DNA of 64,000 bases from Cycas panzhihuaensis (GCA_023213395.1 CM041465.1:76577741-76641740); one strand, 5' to 3'; shown: positions 38,960-50,804, counted from the first letter of the stretch. Program-made: numbers and translations. Notes: generated by a model from the letters alone, not told the origin.

Positions 38960-39370
38960 CATTATATTTTTGAAGTTCCAACACTAGTAAGTCCAATTTT
39001 TGAGAAAATTTCATTATTTATTCATACACATTTGAAGGTGCATATGCTGCCATGTTCATTTAGGAAGATCATGAAGGTAGAGAAAGACTAGTCTGTTTTA
39101 TGAGTAGGTCATTAAAGGATTATCAATTGAAATATAGTTCCATAGAAAAGTAGGCATATGCTTTAGTAAAGATTATTGAAGACTTTAAGCCTAATATTAT
39201 TCACAATCATATAATAACTATGTAACTCAATTCCTTATTAAAGTAATGCTAAACCAAATAGAACTAATGGGTAGATGGGCCAAATGGATGGCCCAAATTT
39301 AGGAGTTCGACTTGGAGGTTAAGCCAACAAAGCTAGTTAAAGGACAAGGACTGTATTGATTAATTTCAAA
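38960..39370 (+). pseudogene. G2 second RNase H domain (canonical position)
   Basis: Directly after the RT, the frame reads EGAYAAMFI, LVCFMSRSLKDYQLKYSSIEK (about 39100-39160; split by no stop until 39163), ALVKIIEDFKP and, near the end, MGRWAKWMAQI with EFDLEVKP (about 39270-39325). This is the ordinary Gypsy RNase H that removes the RNA strand after copying. Together with 37225-37700 it makes this a dual-RNase H element. Confidence 0.78.
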
Positions 39371-39639
39371 AAGGCAAATATATGAACTTCTATAGATTAG
39401 AGAAAAATAAGATGAAGGCATCGTGGAGGTAAACTTAACTCTAGCTCAAGGAGTTAAGGTTGATCATTTTGATGAATTTGATTTCTTTTCTTAGAATGTA
39501 GTTTTCTATCTTGAAAATGGGTTCTATCTTATTGGGCAAAATAGGCAAATGCTTTTAAAGTTGAGACTTATGACCTATGTTCTAATAGATAAATAATTAT
39601 ATAGGAAGGGATATGATGGCATCTTGCTTAAATGTTTAA

Positions 39640-40560
39640 AGAAGTAAGAAGCAATGAAGGTACTTGATGAATTTTATAAAGGCCTATGTGGAGGCCATTT
39701 GGCTGCTAAGGCTACCTCTTATAAAATTATAAGAGTAGGTTATTTTTGAGCTACTATTTTAAAGGATGCATTAAAAAAATCTAGGAATTATGCTGCTTAC
39801 TAGAGGTTTATAAGAAAACAAAGGCTTGTTGCCCTACCGTTAAAACTTATGTATGCAAACCAACCCTTCAAAAATTAGGTTTTAGACTTTATTAGGCCAA
39901 TAAATCCACCCTTCAAAAAAGGCCACACTTTCATTCTCACTACAACAAATTATTTCATAAGGTGGTCTGAGGCTGCTACTTCTAAAGGGGTTATCATAAA
40001 AGTGGTAATTAATTTCTTAGAGTAGACTTTGATGCCCACATTTAGAGTGCTTGCCTAACTAGTCTCAAATAATGATTCAACATTTATATTTGTATATATG
40101 GATAGTTTTTATCATAGTTTGGTATACTTTTAAATACTTTATCAAATATTATCCATAGGGAAATGGACTGGCAAAGTCCATAAACAAAAATTTGATTAAT
40201 ATTCTTAAGAGAATAGTTAAACAAAATCAGAGAGATTGACATATAAAATTTTTCCAAGCAATATGGGCAAACAAAATAACCAATAAACAAGCTATTAGAT
40301 ATTCTTCTTATTTACCAGTCTATGAAAAAAGGGTTGTTCTCCATTCTCATTTTACTCTTGTTAATTTACTAACTAGATTAAAAGAGGGCCTTTAACTAGT
40401 GTCCAAGAGTTTGTAAGATCTAATAGCTTTGGAGGAGATAAGGTAGGATTTAGATGGTACATTCCATGAATATTAGGCCAAGGTAAAGTGGTACTTGATA
40501 GGTTGCATGCTACCAAGAAGGACTTTGAACTTTATAACTGAGTTTTGATGTGGGATAAGG
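39640..40560 (+). pseudogene. G2 integrase
   Basis: The zinc-binding N-terminus is decayed: CGGHLAAKATSYKI (about 39690-39730) keeps one His, but the Cys pair is gone at about 39780-39805. The core starts with QPFKN and VLDFIRPINPPFKKGHTF (about 39885-39935), then WSEAATSKG. The second catalytic position reads NNDSTF for D-N-G-x-x-F. The third reads NGLAKSINKNL (about 40160-40195), with Lys where the catalytic Glu should be. The C-terminal end shows GKVVLDRLHATKKDF (about 40483). The enzyme inserted the DNA copy into chromosomes and cannot be active. Confidence 0.82.
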
Positions 40561-40841
40561 CAAAAGAAAACCTGGTATCATATCATAAATTTGATTCTTT
40601 TGGCTTGGTCTTAGATATTATTGAGAAAGTATGAGATAATTCATTAAATTAAAGAGTCCCAGTGGAGAAGTCCTATCTATCCCATTGAATAGTTAGCATC
40701 TTAAACTTTTCCTTTTTTAATATTATACTTTCTTTCATTATTGTATATAGTAGTATAGAAGTTTGTTTAGTTGTTGTTTTTTATCAACCCACTTAGGGTT
40801 AATAATGTAATGAGGTTAATCATTGTACTCTTTTTTCTCTT
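40561..40841 (+). other. G2 3' untranslated region
   Basis: This is the region between integrase and the start of the right LTR. It is T-rich. No clean polypurine tract is seen just before 40842, where the bases are pyrimidine-rich on the plus strand, so the exact LTR start is uncertain. Confidence 0.5.
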
Positions 40842-40856
40842 TGCTAAAAAAGATGC
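40842..40856 (+). repeat. G2 3' LTR, first fragment
   Basis: TGCTAAAAAAGATGC matches the first bases of the left LTR (29239-29253). The LTR is cut here by C2 and continues at 51037. Confidence 0.65.
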
Positions 40857-41061
40857 TATTAGAGTAGTAATATTTTATCTTTTATTTTCTAAAGTTAAAT
40901 TGGGGGTTATGTGTTTAACTCCTATTTTGTTCTATCTTGACACTTGTCCTCCGTACATAAGGTGTTTTGTATACATTGTATTTATTTATATGAGAGTATT
41001 TCTCTCTCATTAATGCAATGGAGTTGAGGTATCTTCTTCTTCTATTCTTATTGTTCTGAAA
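40857..41061 (+). repeat. C2 5' LTR
   Basis: It begins TATTAGAGTAGTAAT (TG mutated to TA) and ends TTGTTCTGAAA. It pairs with 50827-51031 over exactly the same length. An open frame at 40771-41013 crosses the LTR edge and is not a gene. Confidence 0.9.
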
Positions 41062-41073
41062 TGGTACTAGAGT
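41062..41073 (+). other. C2 primer-binding site
   Basis: TGGTACTAGAGT directly follows the LTR. It corresponds to TGGTATCAGAGC with a few changes. Confidence 0.82.
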
Positions 41074-41718
41074 AGGTCTGCTAAGGGTTTAGGAAACTTT
41101 TTTAAGGAGATCAGAGTTTTGGAAGAGAAAGAGGACTTTATATAATAACTGGTGCATTAATTATTGTATAAGACAATATGAAACTATACGAATAAGAACA
41201 ATCCATATACTTATATTTGAATGAAATTTGGTATATAGACCCATCTTAGCAAGGAGTTTTTTCTATTCAAAAGAATTGGCCTCAAATTTTGCTTCTTTGT
41301 TTAATAGGAAATCATGATTTTACAAGGGCACCCATTTTGTACTTCAAACTCATTTTTACTTTGTTCTACTTTATCTCAATAGATAAAATTTATCCTAAAA
41401 TCTTTCTCTAGATATCATCTTTCATTTGAGTGTGAGTTTATTAAATTTGGTCAAGTATTTGAAGAGATATAAATATTTTTTATCTTTCAAACCCTAATTA
41501 GTCATACATCTTTTAGGGGATTTATTAAGGTCAAATTTAAAAATAAAAAAAAAACAATTGAGTAGTATAGATCATAAGCTTCATTTTGGGTGGTTATTTT
41601 TTGAAATACGTATAATTATATTTTTTTATATAATCGTACACCTGTATGGATAATCATTATTGTCCCTTTTTTCTTTTTCCTAAAATTTCTCTTCAGTTTA
41701 TTCTTCAAAAGCTCCAAA
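41074..41718 (+). other. C2 leader
   Basis: About 645 bp of AT-rich sequence between PBS and gag, with no recognisable frame. Confidence 0.6.
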
Positions 41719-42690
41719 ATGGCATCAATTTTCTTTCTTGGTGACTTTGATAAACTCACTAGGTAAAATTATAATACATAGAAGTTAAAAATATGGAGTC
41801 TCTTGATGGATAAAAATGCATGGAATACTATCATTAGAAAAGAAAAAAAACCAACTAATATAATAGATTTAATTAGTTGGGAGGAAAGGGTTAGGATTAC
41901 ACATGCTGCCATTATGTTATCTATTGGAGACTCAAGATTGAGTCATATTAGTTAAGACACTATATTTGTTGATGCCTAGAAAATTCTTGCTTCTCTTTAT
42001 TGTTAGAAGAATGAAGCTCGTATAATTTCTCTTATAGAACAGTTATATAATCTCCAATTAAAGGAAGGAAAACATGTCTCTAATTTTATTACAAAAATAG
42101 AAGTTAAGAATAATTTGGCTTTTGTAGGAGAAACAATGTTTGATTTTGAAATTATTCATCTTGCACTCAATAAACTTCCAAATTCCTATGAATATATGGT
42201 AAATACTCTTACCATTTATGGACATACTACCAATATGACTTTTGAAACCTTACTAAGACACACGTTATAATAGGAACAAAGAATTAAAAGATGTGAAGAA
42301 GAAGCTAAAGTTGAAGAAGCCTCCATTTCCAAGTTGAGAATAGAAGGAAAAGGTCATTCCAGAAGCATTCCAAGAGGAAGAGGTAGATATACTACAATAA
42401 GGTTATTAGAAGGATGAGTAAGGCCTATACTAGTAGATTCTAGACCCAACTATCATTGCGATAGACTTGGATATTTTCTAGTGACTGTAGATTCTACAAT
42501 CCACTCACTTATTATTAGTATAGACAAGATGGATATATTATTAATCAATGTCCTCAAAGGCATCCAAAAATTTAGAGAGAGAAAAGAGTTAAAGGTAACT
42601 ACAACAATAAACAAACAAGTAAAGATGAAGATGAAATCACTTTTGTCATAGCGATGGCTATACTTGCTTGCAATTATGAAAATTAGTATA
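41719..42690 (+). pseudogene. C2 gag
   Basis: It starts MASIFFLGDFDKL, the same opening as the gag of C3 (MASIYSLTNF). The Copia capsid pattern follows: KIWSLLMDKNAW, a RIISLIEQLYNLQLKEGKHV block (about 42015-42080) and FEIIHLALNKLPNSYEYMV (about 42140-42200). A basic region with RSIPRGRGR (about 42360) and the remains of a zinc knuckle (about 42450-42560, Cys and His mostly lost) close it. Stops at several Gln- or Trp-like positions make it a pseudogene. Confidence 0.87.
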
Positions 42691-42949
42691 TATATATTAT
42701 GAAACATCTAATCACATGTTAGGAAGAAGAGACTAGTTCAAAACACTTCAACCATATCTTATTAATAAAATAATCAAACTTAGTGATGGCTTTCTTTTAC
42801 ATATAAAAGGAAAAGGAACAATTACAATCCTAGTTAATGATGAAGTTAAGGAAATTGGTGATGTGTTGTATATTCCAAGATTAAAGAAGAATCTCCTCTC
42901 TATATCTCAACTAATAAAAAAAAGGCTTTGTGTTATCTTTAATGAAGAT

Positions 42950-43065
42950 GGAAGGTGCTACACATGTGATATGAAGCAAAATAGTACTATAATAGCATAA
43001 GGTATAGAGACATGGTACGAAGATGCTATGCATGTGATATGAAGCAAAATAGTACTATGCAAGAA
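42950..43065 (+). repeat. Local duplication in C2 protease/integrase region
   Basis: The segment 'catgtgatatgaagcaaaat' plus 'agtacta' occurs near 42964 and again near 43030. Each copy is preceded by 'gaagatg' and 'gcta'. The period is about 66 bp. Confidence 0.85.
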
Positions 43066-43567
43066 AGCACATGGAAAACTTAAAAGGAGTTAGATTTAGT
43101 CTATACAAATTTATGTGGTATAATCACACCAAATTTAGTTAATGGTATAAGGTACTTTCTTACCTTTATTAATGATTTTTTTAGAAAAAATTAGGTATAT
43201 TTTTTCTTTAACAAATTAGAGGTATTATATCATTTTAAAGAATTCAAAGCTCAAGTGTTAGAAAGTAAATACAAAATTAACATTCTCTAATTAGATGGAG
43301 AAGGAGAGTATATTTTGAATGATCTCCCTCATTTTTGTAAACTAAATAGAATACTAAGGCAAATCACTACTCCTTATACACCCTAGTCTAATAGAGTAAT
43401 AGAATGAATGAATAGAATAATAATGGAAACGGCTCATTACATGATAGATGAAAAAGTCGTAAAAAAAGTTTATTAAGCTAAAGTTATTGAAATGATTGTT
43501 TATCTCATAAATAAGAATCCAATTCTAATTCTTGATAAAGTTACTCCTAAAGAATCTTATATAGGAA

Positions 43568-43617
43568 GAAAGTTTGATGTAAGTCATCTAAAAAAAGTTT
43601 GATGTAAGTCATCTCAA
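43568..43617 (+). repeat. Short tandem duplication in C2 integrase
   Basis: 'aaagtttgatgtaagtcatct' is repeated directly with a period of about 28 bp (near 43569 and 43597). Confidence 0.85.
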
Positions 43618-44137
43618 AATCATTAAAAGTAAAGATTATGCTCATATTCTTGACAAAGAAAGAAAAACTAAGATAGATAACAAAAGTATAGAATGCATTA
43701 TGATTGGTTATAATAATAAATCTAAAGTATATAAATGCATAGACCCAAAAATAAATAGGGTTTATGTCATTAGAGATATAATATTTGATGAAAATGTATC
43801 TAAAAAAGATTATATATATATATATATTCAAATATAAATTAAAGAAAATGCAAAGAGGCTCACTCTAATAAAAGAAATATTTGAAGTAACTACTGTAGAA
43901 GGAGATGCCTAAGAAAGCAAGCTCCAAGGAGAAAATGGGCAGGATTCTTCTAAAGAAGAGCAAGAACCTTTCAAAATAGAATACAACCCATAAGAAGAAA
44001 TAATTGGTAACAATTAAACCAAAAATTTACCAAAATTATATATAAATACAATTGAAAAATTAAAAGGTAATGCCTTTGAACATAGAACTTGATATTAGGA
44101 ACATCAATGTTTAATATGTATTATTGAACCACAAATT

Positions 44138-44402
44138 TATAGAAATCTAAAGACAAAAAAATTACTCATACAATATTATGCTTCAAAGGAGCTCTTCACT
44201 ATATCATAAGAGATGACTGACATCCATACTTATACATATTCATAAGCTATAAAGACTCAATATGGTAGAGGCACGTGACACCACATAATCCTACTACTAA
44301 GAGGTGAAAAACTGTTAAGAAAGAGGACAAGGCTACTGCACCTAGCTAATACTAAAGCTGAACATTGATATAAAATAATAATATAAAACATTAATTTCAA
44401 CA
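44138..44402 (-). repeat. C3 3' LTR
   Basis: In plus orientation it begins TATAGAAATC and ends AATTTCAACA. It aligns with 49027-49291. The adjacent 'ccccctctt' (44403-44411) reads as a polypurine tract on the minus strand. Confidence 0.9.
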
Positions 44403-44419
44403 CCCCCTCTTAATATTTT

Positions 44420-45990
44420 ATCTTTGTATATAAATTCCTAAAATCTTTCTAAAGTATTAGAAATTTTCCTTGCATAAGGATTTAGTAAAAATATTAGTAA
44501 CTTATTCCTTACTACAACAATATTGCAAGTCTATTTCCCTGGCTTACACCTTTACTTAGACGAAGTGATGATAAAATTTTGTATGCTTTGTTTGAGCATG
44601 AAAAACTAGATTTTTAATCAATTTGAGAATACTTTGGTTTTCACAAGGAATTGTTACTGGCCTAATTTATTTTAGGTGGAGATCCTTAAGAAGTTATTTA
44701 AGCTAAACTACTTTGAATGTGGTACTTACTGCTATCTTGTATTCTACCTATGTAGATGATAGAGCAATGATTTGTCATTTCTTCTTGCTCCATGAAATTA
44801 TTGCAAATCTAAGATTAAGGCAACATGCTAAGGTTGATTTTCTTCCTTACTTTTCTCTAGCATAGTCTAAGTCATAGTATCTAGTAAGTATGGGATAGTT
44901 GCATCTTGGGTATTTTAGCCCAAAGTCAAATGTACCCTTGGTGTATCTTAGAATGCACTTAGTTGTATTCTAGTGTGAGGCTTTTGGATCACTCATGGAT
45001 CTTGAGATTAATCCGACTACAAATGAGATGTATGGTCTAGTAGTCATTAAGCAAATAAGGCTTCCTACTAGTTATTTGTAAAGAGTTTCATCTACTCTTT
45101 TACCTTCATCATTTGAATTAAGATCACATCCTAATTTCATGGGAGTGGAATAGGGGTTATAATATTCCATTTTAAACTTTGTGAGAAATTTTTTAATATA
45201 CTTTGGCTGAGAGATTAAAGTTCTATCTTTTTTGGTTTTGATTTCCATACCTAAGTAATAATTTAATAGCCCCATGTCAGACACTTTAAAATTTTCTTCT
45301 GTTTGTTGCTTTGTGTATTTGATAGTTCCACTATCATTACCATTGATTATCAGATCATCAATATATACCATAATTATAGTCATCATTCATCCTATTATAG
45401 TTTTTACATATAATCCTAGATCTAATTCATATTTATGGAATCCATATTCTCTAAGATGGGTATCTAGTTTGTTATACCATGCTCTTGGTTCTTGTTTCAA
45501 CCCACAAAGAGCCATTTTGAGTTTGCACACAAGATGTTCTTGCTCCTTTTAACCTAAAGGTTGTTCCATGTATATTTCTTTCATCAAGTCCCCATTCAGA
45601 AAGGCACTTTTAACATCTAGCTGAATGGTTTCACATTTAAATTAAGTTGCTAGAGCTATAACAATCCTTATGGTGATCATCTTTATAACTAGTGTAACTA
45701 TTTCTTCATAATTGATGCCTTCTGTTAGAGTGTAACCTCTTGCAACTAAGTGATCTTTGTATTTTTCAATGCTCCCATCTAGTTTTTCTTTGATTCTAAA
45801 TACCCATTTGCATCTAACTATGGGTTTTCATGGTGGTGAAGACACCAATTCCCATGTATTATTTTTCTCTACGGCATGTTCTTACTTGATTGTCTTTTTT
45901 ATTCTTAACTTCCATAAGCTTCCTTATAGTCTTTAGGGTCCACATTGTATATTAGATCTTGGTGCTCTCACAACCTAGTTTGCTGTTAAA
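44420..45990 (-). pseudogene. C3 reverse transcriptase and RNase H
   Basis: Read on the minus strand: a KWVFRIKEK-like lead-in (about 45800), EIYMEQPLG, AWYNKLDTHLREYGF (about 45430-45480), the catalytic box VYIDDLIINGND (about 45335-45370, both Asp kept), MGLLNYYLGMEIKT (about 45245-45285) and SQPKYIKKFLTKF. RNase H follows toward 44440, with RPYISFVVGLISR (about 45000) and degraded remains after that. The frame is open from 45072 to 45386 and otherwise broken by stops and shifts. It made DNA from element RNA. Confidence 0.87.
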
Positions 45991-46339
45991 AAATTTATCC
46001 TTTTGATCCTTCAAGAGTTTTCAGATACCATTTTGGCATCAATTTTTTAATATGAGTTTATGTGCCTTTGATTATTATCTCTTGGAGGAGATGCTTTAGT
46101 TGTTTTTGTTGCTGGTTATTGAGGAACTTCTTCTTAATTTGGACATTCTTCAAGAATAGGAATTTTCTTATTAGTTTTCTCATGATTTGTCTCTAAAATT
46201 AATTCATCGAAGGTTACATCCCTATTAAGATGTAATTTATTTGTTCTAGTATCAATGCGCTTGTAACCTTTTGACTTATTGTTGTATCCTACCATGATGC
46301 ATTTTTCATCCAACTTTACCCTTTTCTTAACTAGAATAT

Positions 46340-46960
46340 AGACTTATATAATACACTAAAAAGCCTTTAGGTGGTTTATATCTAACTTCCTTCATGTCCA
46401 TGCTTCTTTAGGTGTGGCATTGTTTAATGCCCTAATGGGACTTTTATTAATGAGGTAAATAACAATGTTAACTGCTTTATCCTAATAGATGTTTGAAATC
46501 CCTCTTTCCTTTAGCATGCACTTAGCCATCTTAGATATTGACCTATTCATTCTTTCAACTACCCTATTGGAATAATGGATGTATGTTGTTGTGAGTTGTC
46601 TATGAATTCCATAGGCTCTGTAATATTTGTAGAAATTCTTGGAGGTGTATTCCCCTCCCTTATCAGCGTTCAAAATTTTTACCCTTTCTTCACTTTCTAC
46701 TTCTATATGTGCCTTGAATTCCTTGAAAATATCAAATGCTTCAGATTTCTTTTTAATGAAATATACCCATATTTTCCTATTGTAATCATCAATGACAATA
46801 AGAAAGTTCTTCGCACCATTTACTGAAATAGGAAAAATGGGTCCACATAGATCATTGTGAATCGACTCCAAATGTTTCTGGGCTCTCCAAGAAGATTCTC
46901 AGAATTTGGCTCTATGTAGCTTCTTTAATAGACATCCTTCACATACATTTACTTCTAATG
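46340..46960 (-). pseudogene. C3 integrase
   Basis: The minus-strand frame 46482-46871 reads IHNDLCGPI, FLIVIDDYNRKIWVYFIKKK (first Asp), ILNADKGGEYTS (second Asp; family has S-D-N/R-G-G-E) and NRVVERMNRSI (catalytic Glu). The upstream zinc-binding part, with CEGCLLKKLH-like remains, lies at about 46900-46950. All three catalytic acids are present, but the frame ends early at 46482. Confidence 0.87.
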
Positions 46961-47179
46961 AAATATTAGGCAAGCCAATTACCATATTAAAATTTTAAAG
47001 TGTTTCTAATCTATTGTTGGTGATATGCCCATACCGAGAATGCCATATCTTACTATTATTATCAAAAGTCTTAATAATATTTACAGCCAAAGGAACATGT
47101 TGGATCAGAGATTTGGTGTCTAACTTGTTATGTTCCACACCTTCAACACTTACATGATAATTATCCTTCTTGTTAAGAA

Positions 47180-47460
47180 TGTAACATCTATCACCATAAA
47201 AAATTGCAAGTAATTTTTTCGTCTTTGTTAGTTATAATATTGATAAGAGATTCTTTTTTAAAGTCAAGAACCAACAGAACATCTCCAATAATCTTTTCTT
47301 TATTTTTTATCTTCATAACAATGGTGCCCTCACCTTCTATGTTGAGTGTCAAATCAACTCCTTGTTCAATAGTATCACTGAGAATATGTGGGTGTAAGGT
47401 CAAGAACTAGTCTTTTTTGGAGGTCATGTGTTGAGTAGCTCTCGAGTCAATGAACCACCC
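47180..47460 (-). pseudogene. C3 protease
   Basis: The minus-strand frame has IEGEGTIVMKIKNKEKIIGDVLL (split here by position: about 47300-47345 and 47265-47295), the C-terminal half of a Copia protease. The active-site stretch upstream (about 47430-47455) reads like GWFIDSRAT, near the family D-S-G-A-T. A stop follows at about 47188. Confidence 0.75.
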
Positions 47461-47479
47461 TTTACAAGATTTGATGATG

Positions 47480-48345
47480 GAGGCCAAGGAAATTATAAAT
47501 GAAAATTTTTCTTCTTCATCTTCTTTTAGGGTTTTCTTGTTATAGTTTCTAAAGGGTCATTTTTCTCAAGTAATATTACCCCTCTTATGATAATAATGTA
47601 TGTTAAGGTAACCAAGCCTTCCATAATAATAGCATGATCTGGAATCTTCAATTCTCCCTCTTACAGATCTTGCCCATACTCTAGACACGCTTCATGAAAA
47701 CCCTTTGCCTTTAATCCGTAGTTTAGATACAAAGGCTTCCTCTAGTTCTTCTTCTTCTTTATATCTTCTATTTCTTTATTCTTGCTAAAGAAGATGGCTG
47801 TATAATTTATCAAATGATATATTTATAGGGTCCTCACTTGCAGAGAGAGTGTTCACTAGAGTTTTGAAAGATCTTAGTGATTTGTGGAGGATGAGTTAGA
47901 TTAGATTCATCTCTAGCTTTAGTTCCCCTGTAGAACTAAGACTTTCCTTAAATTCTATAATTTTGGGTATGAAATTGTACACTTCTTATCCTTCCCTTAG
48001 ATGGACTCTATAGAGTTGTTCTCTTAAGGATATAATTCTAGTTTCATTCCTCGGATAAAAGAGTGATTCTAAGCTCCTCCAGGCTTGTGCAGTAGTAGAG
48101 GCTTTACTTATGTGTGTTAGTAATGAATTTACTATAGATAATGTGATGTATGTAAGAGCATAATGATCTCAGTCTTCTTATCTAGCTAGCTTAACTGGAT
48201 TAGCTTGACCATGATTAGCTTAAACTCTTGTAATGATATTCTAAATATTTTTTATTGATAGAATGTTCTTTATCTTGATTTTCCATGTAGAGTAATTTTC
48301 TTTAATCAACTTTTCAAAGTTAGTAAGTGAGTAGATGGAAGCCAT
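47480..48345 (-). pseudogene. C3 gag
   Basis: It starts at MASIYSLTNFEKLIKE (48345) and continues with YSTWKIKIKNIL, AWRSLESLFYPRNETRIISL (about 48020-48090) and REQLYRVHLREG (about 47985-48020). The later part holds a basic stretch with SKLRIKGKGFS (about 47690-47730) and a zinc-knuckle remnant, CYYYGRLGY (about 47610-47640). In-frame stops lie mostly at Gln- or Trp-like positions. Confidence 0.85.
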
Positions 48346-49014
48346 TGGGGATTTGGAACCTGAAATAGATAAATAAAAAAGGAACACTCTATAGATACCA
48401 TACAAATTCATATGGCTTGATGGTTATGTGAAAAACCAAGTACAATAAAAAAATACAAAAAAATAATCAAGAGAAAGCTTTTTCAGTCACCTATCTAGAT
48501 CTAAAGTCAGTTTTTTGATCTAAGATTTGAGATGAAAGAAAATTTATTTAGAAGATTATGGGGAAACTAGGGTTTTAGAGAGAAAAACACTAATGTTTTT
48601 CATAATCTCAAATGAAACTCACCAAATCTATACTTGAAATAAAGCTCTCTTCAAGGAGATGAGATTGCTCGCAGTATTTTAGAGAATGAGACATTAGATG
48701 AAGAGAAATGAACATAAGAAGATATACACCCATAGTTTTCTATTTATTGGTTTTCTTAGTGATGGAGCTCTAATTTGGAGTCAATCCAGAAGAATAAAAT
48801 GCTCCTCTTGATGGGGTGAATAAACTAAGAATGTTTCATTTAAATCTAAGTACCTTTAAAAAATTTCATCTATATGGTTTTGTATACTCTTGTATGGCTT
48901 TTATAAGTCACCAAACGTCTTCACCTTACACTAACTGAAGCCTCCATAAGTGGTCCCTTTAGGTTTAGTCTATGTAGTACCACAAAGCTTTCAAAGCTTG
49001 GTCTCTTCTGGGTT
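48346..49014 (-). other. C3 leader
   Basis: About 670 bp between PBS and gag with no recognisable frame. Confidence 0.6.
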
Positions 49015-49026
49015 GCTCTGATACCA
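49015..49026 (-). other. C3 primer-binding site
   Basis: On the minus strand TGGTATCAGAGC, an exact match to the initiator-Met tRNA primer site, abuts the right LTR. Confidence 0.93.
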
Positions 49027-49291
49027 TGTAGAAACCTGAAGATAAAAAAGTTACTTAGACAATATTATGCTTTAGAGGAGTTCTTCACTATATTATAAGG
49101 GATGAATTACATCCATAGTTATACACATTCATAAGCTATAGAGACTCAATAAGGTAGAGCCATATGACACCACACAATCCTACTACTAAGAGGTGTATAA
49201 CTTTTAAGAAAGAGGACAAAGTTAGTATGCCTAGTTAATACTAACACTTAATACTTACATAAAATTATAACATAAAATATTAACTTTGACA
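49027..49291 (-). repeat. C3 5' LTR
   Basis: In plus orientation it begins TGTAGAAACC and ends AACTTTGACA. It pairs with 44138-44402 with many substitutions. Confidence 0.9.
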
Positions 49292-50800
49292 ACTATGCAA
49301 AGGCATGTATTTATTTAGAGTGGTCAAAAGCAATGGATGTAGAGATCAATGCTATAAACAAAAATAGAATCTAAGAATTAGTTATTGCACCTAATGATAA
49401 ACCCATTATTGGATGTAAATGGGTATACAAAGTTAAAGAAAAATCTGATGGCACTATTGAAAAACACAAGGTCATGCTTGTAGAGAAAAGGTACACTCAG
49501 ATTGTAGGAATAGACTATGAAGAAACCTTCTCTCTAGTAGTAAAATTAATAATTATAAGAATAATGATTACCATGGTAGCATAATTTGGATGAAACATCA
49601 TACAACTTGATGTAAAAACTTCCTTTCTAAATAGTAACCTAAATGAAGAAGTGTATATGGAATAACCCTCTAGATACATAGAAAGGTAAAGAACATCTTG
49701 TCTATAGACTTAAAAAGGCTTTGTATTAATTAAAATAGGTATCTAGGGCCTAGTATACAAAGTTGGATCAACATCTCAAACAAGAATACTTTAGTTGATA
49801 TGAATTTGATCCTAATCTCTATGTTAAAACAAACAAAAGTGGTCTAATCACCATTATAGTATTCTATATAAATGATATGATAGTTTCTGGAAATGATAAT
49901 AGCACAATATACTAAGTAAAAACTTAAATGGAAATTGTGTTTGAAATGATAGACATGCGATTACTTCATTACTATCTTGGTATTGAAATAGATCAAAGAG
50001 AAGATTCTATATTTGTGTCATAAACAAAATATACAAAGAATCTTCTTAAAAAATTCAAAATGAAAGATTGCAACACCTATATAACTCCAATGGAATGAGG
50101 GTATATATTGACTACTGACAAAGGAGAATAAAAGGTGGATGAAACCTTGTATAGACAACTGTTATATAGACTTATTTATCTTATAGCCACTAGGCCTAAC
50201 ATTTTATACTCAATTGGAATAATCTCTAGGTATATACATTCTCTAAAAATTTCTCATTAGAATGCTATTAAAAAAGTTTTGAGTTATATTAACGAAACAT
50301 CAAAACTTGGGCATTGCTACATGAAAGTACTAAACTTTAAGTTAACATGTTATAGTGATTCAAATTGGGCTAAAGATTGACTAAAGATAAAGTCCACATC
50401 TAGATACCATTTTACTCTTGGGTCTATTATTACATCATGGAGTAATAAAATTAATCCATTGTAGCTTTATCATTGACATAAGCAGAATACAAGGCAGTTG
50501 CATGTGTCACATGTAGACTAGTGTGGATAAGATAATTTCTTAAAGATTTAAAATAAGAACAAAATCAAACTACCTGCATCTTTTGTGATAACCAAAGCAT
50601 TATAAAATTGACTAAGAGTTATGTAATTCATTCCACAATAAAACACACTGAAGTACATAATCATTTTATCAAAGAAAAAGTACAAGAAAAATAGATAGAT
50701 CTATAGTACTATATTAGCAGAGAATAACTTGCAGACATATTCACAAAGCCTCTTTCAAAGGATAAGTTCTAATATTTCAAAAAGATGACTGGTACCAAAA
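49292..50800 (+). pseudogene. C2 reverse transcriptase and RNase H
   Basis: This resumes C2 after C3: LEWSKAMDVEINAI (about 49315), IIGCKWVYKVKEKSDGTIEK (about 49400-49460), DYEETFSLV (about 49512), QLDVKTSFLNSNLNEEVYME (about 49605-49663, motif A Asp kept) and the catalytic box FYINDMIVSGND (about 49861-49897), where the family has Y-x-D-D, so one Asp is Asn. RNase H remains include ATRPNILYSIGIISR (about 50188) and CYSDSNWAKD (about 50350). Many stops. Confidence 0.88.
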
Positions 50801-50804
50801 ATAA

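Larger units (their letters stand above)
42691..43850 (+). pseudogene. C2 protease and integrase
   Basis: The protease region has GDVLYIPRLKKNLLSISQL (about 42858-42914), which is its C-terminal signature. The active-site Asp region upstream is not readable. Integrase follows: FLTFINDF (about 43154), DGEGEY (about 43294), TTPYTP (about 43369) and NRVIE followed by NR (about 43390-43415), matching the D, D and E segments of Copia integrase. SHLKIIKSKDYAHI and KSIECIMIGYNNKSKVYKC (about 43605-43740) are the usual segment before RT. Two local tandem duplications disturb it (42950-43065 and 43568-43617). Confidence 0.85.
44138..49291 (-). mobile_element. C3: Ty1/Copia element nested inside C2
   Basis: 265-bp LTRs (44138-44402 and 49027-49291) flank a complete minus-strand set of PBS, gag, protease, integrase, RT, RNase H and polypurine tract. 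C2 reads IEPQIY on the left and YAK...EWSKAM on the right, which are contiguous in Copia proteins, so the insertion point is within the C2 RT lead-in. The right flank ACTAT is not repeated cleanly on the left (AAATT), so the left edge may be altered. Size 5.15 kb. C3 and C2 are related (similar gag opening and PBS) but carry different LTRs. Confidence 0.92.

Noticed and set aside
40771-41013. 80-codon plus-strand hydrophobic frame.
   Set aside because: It crosses the junction between G2 and the C2 LTR, so it cannot be an ancestral gene.
45274-45552. Frames antisense to the C3 RT and, likewise, to its integrase (46575-46826).
   Set aside because: Shadows of the real minus-strand coding sequence, which carries the family motifs.
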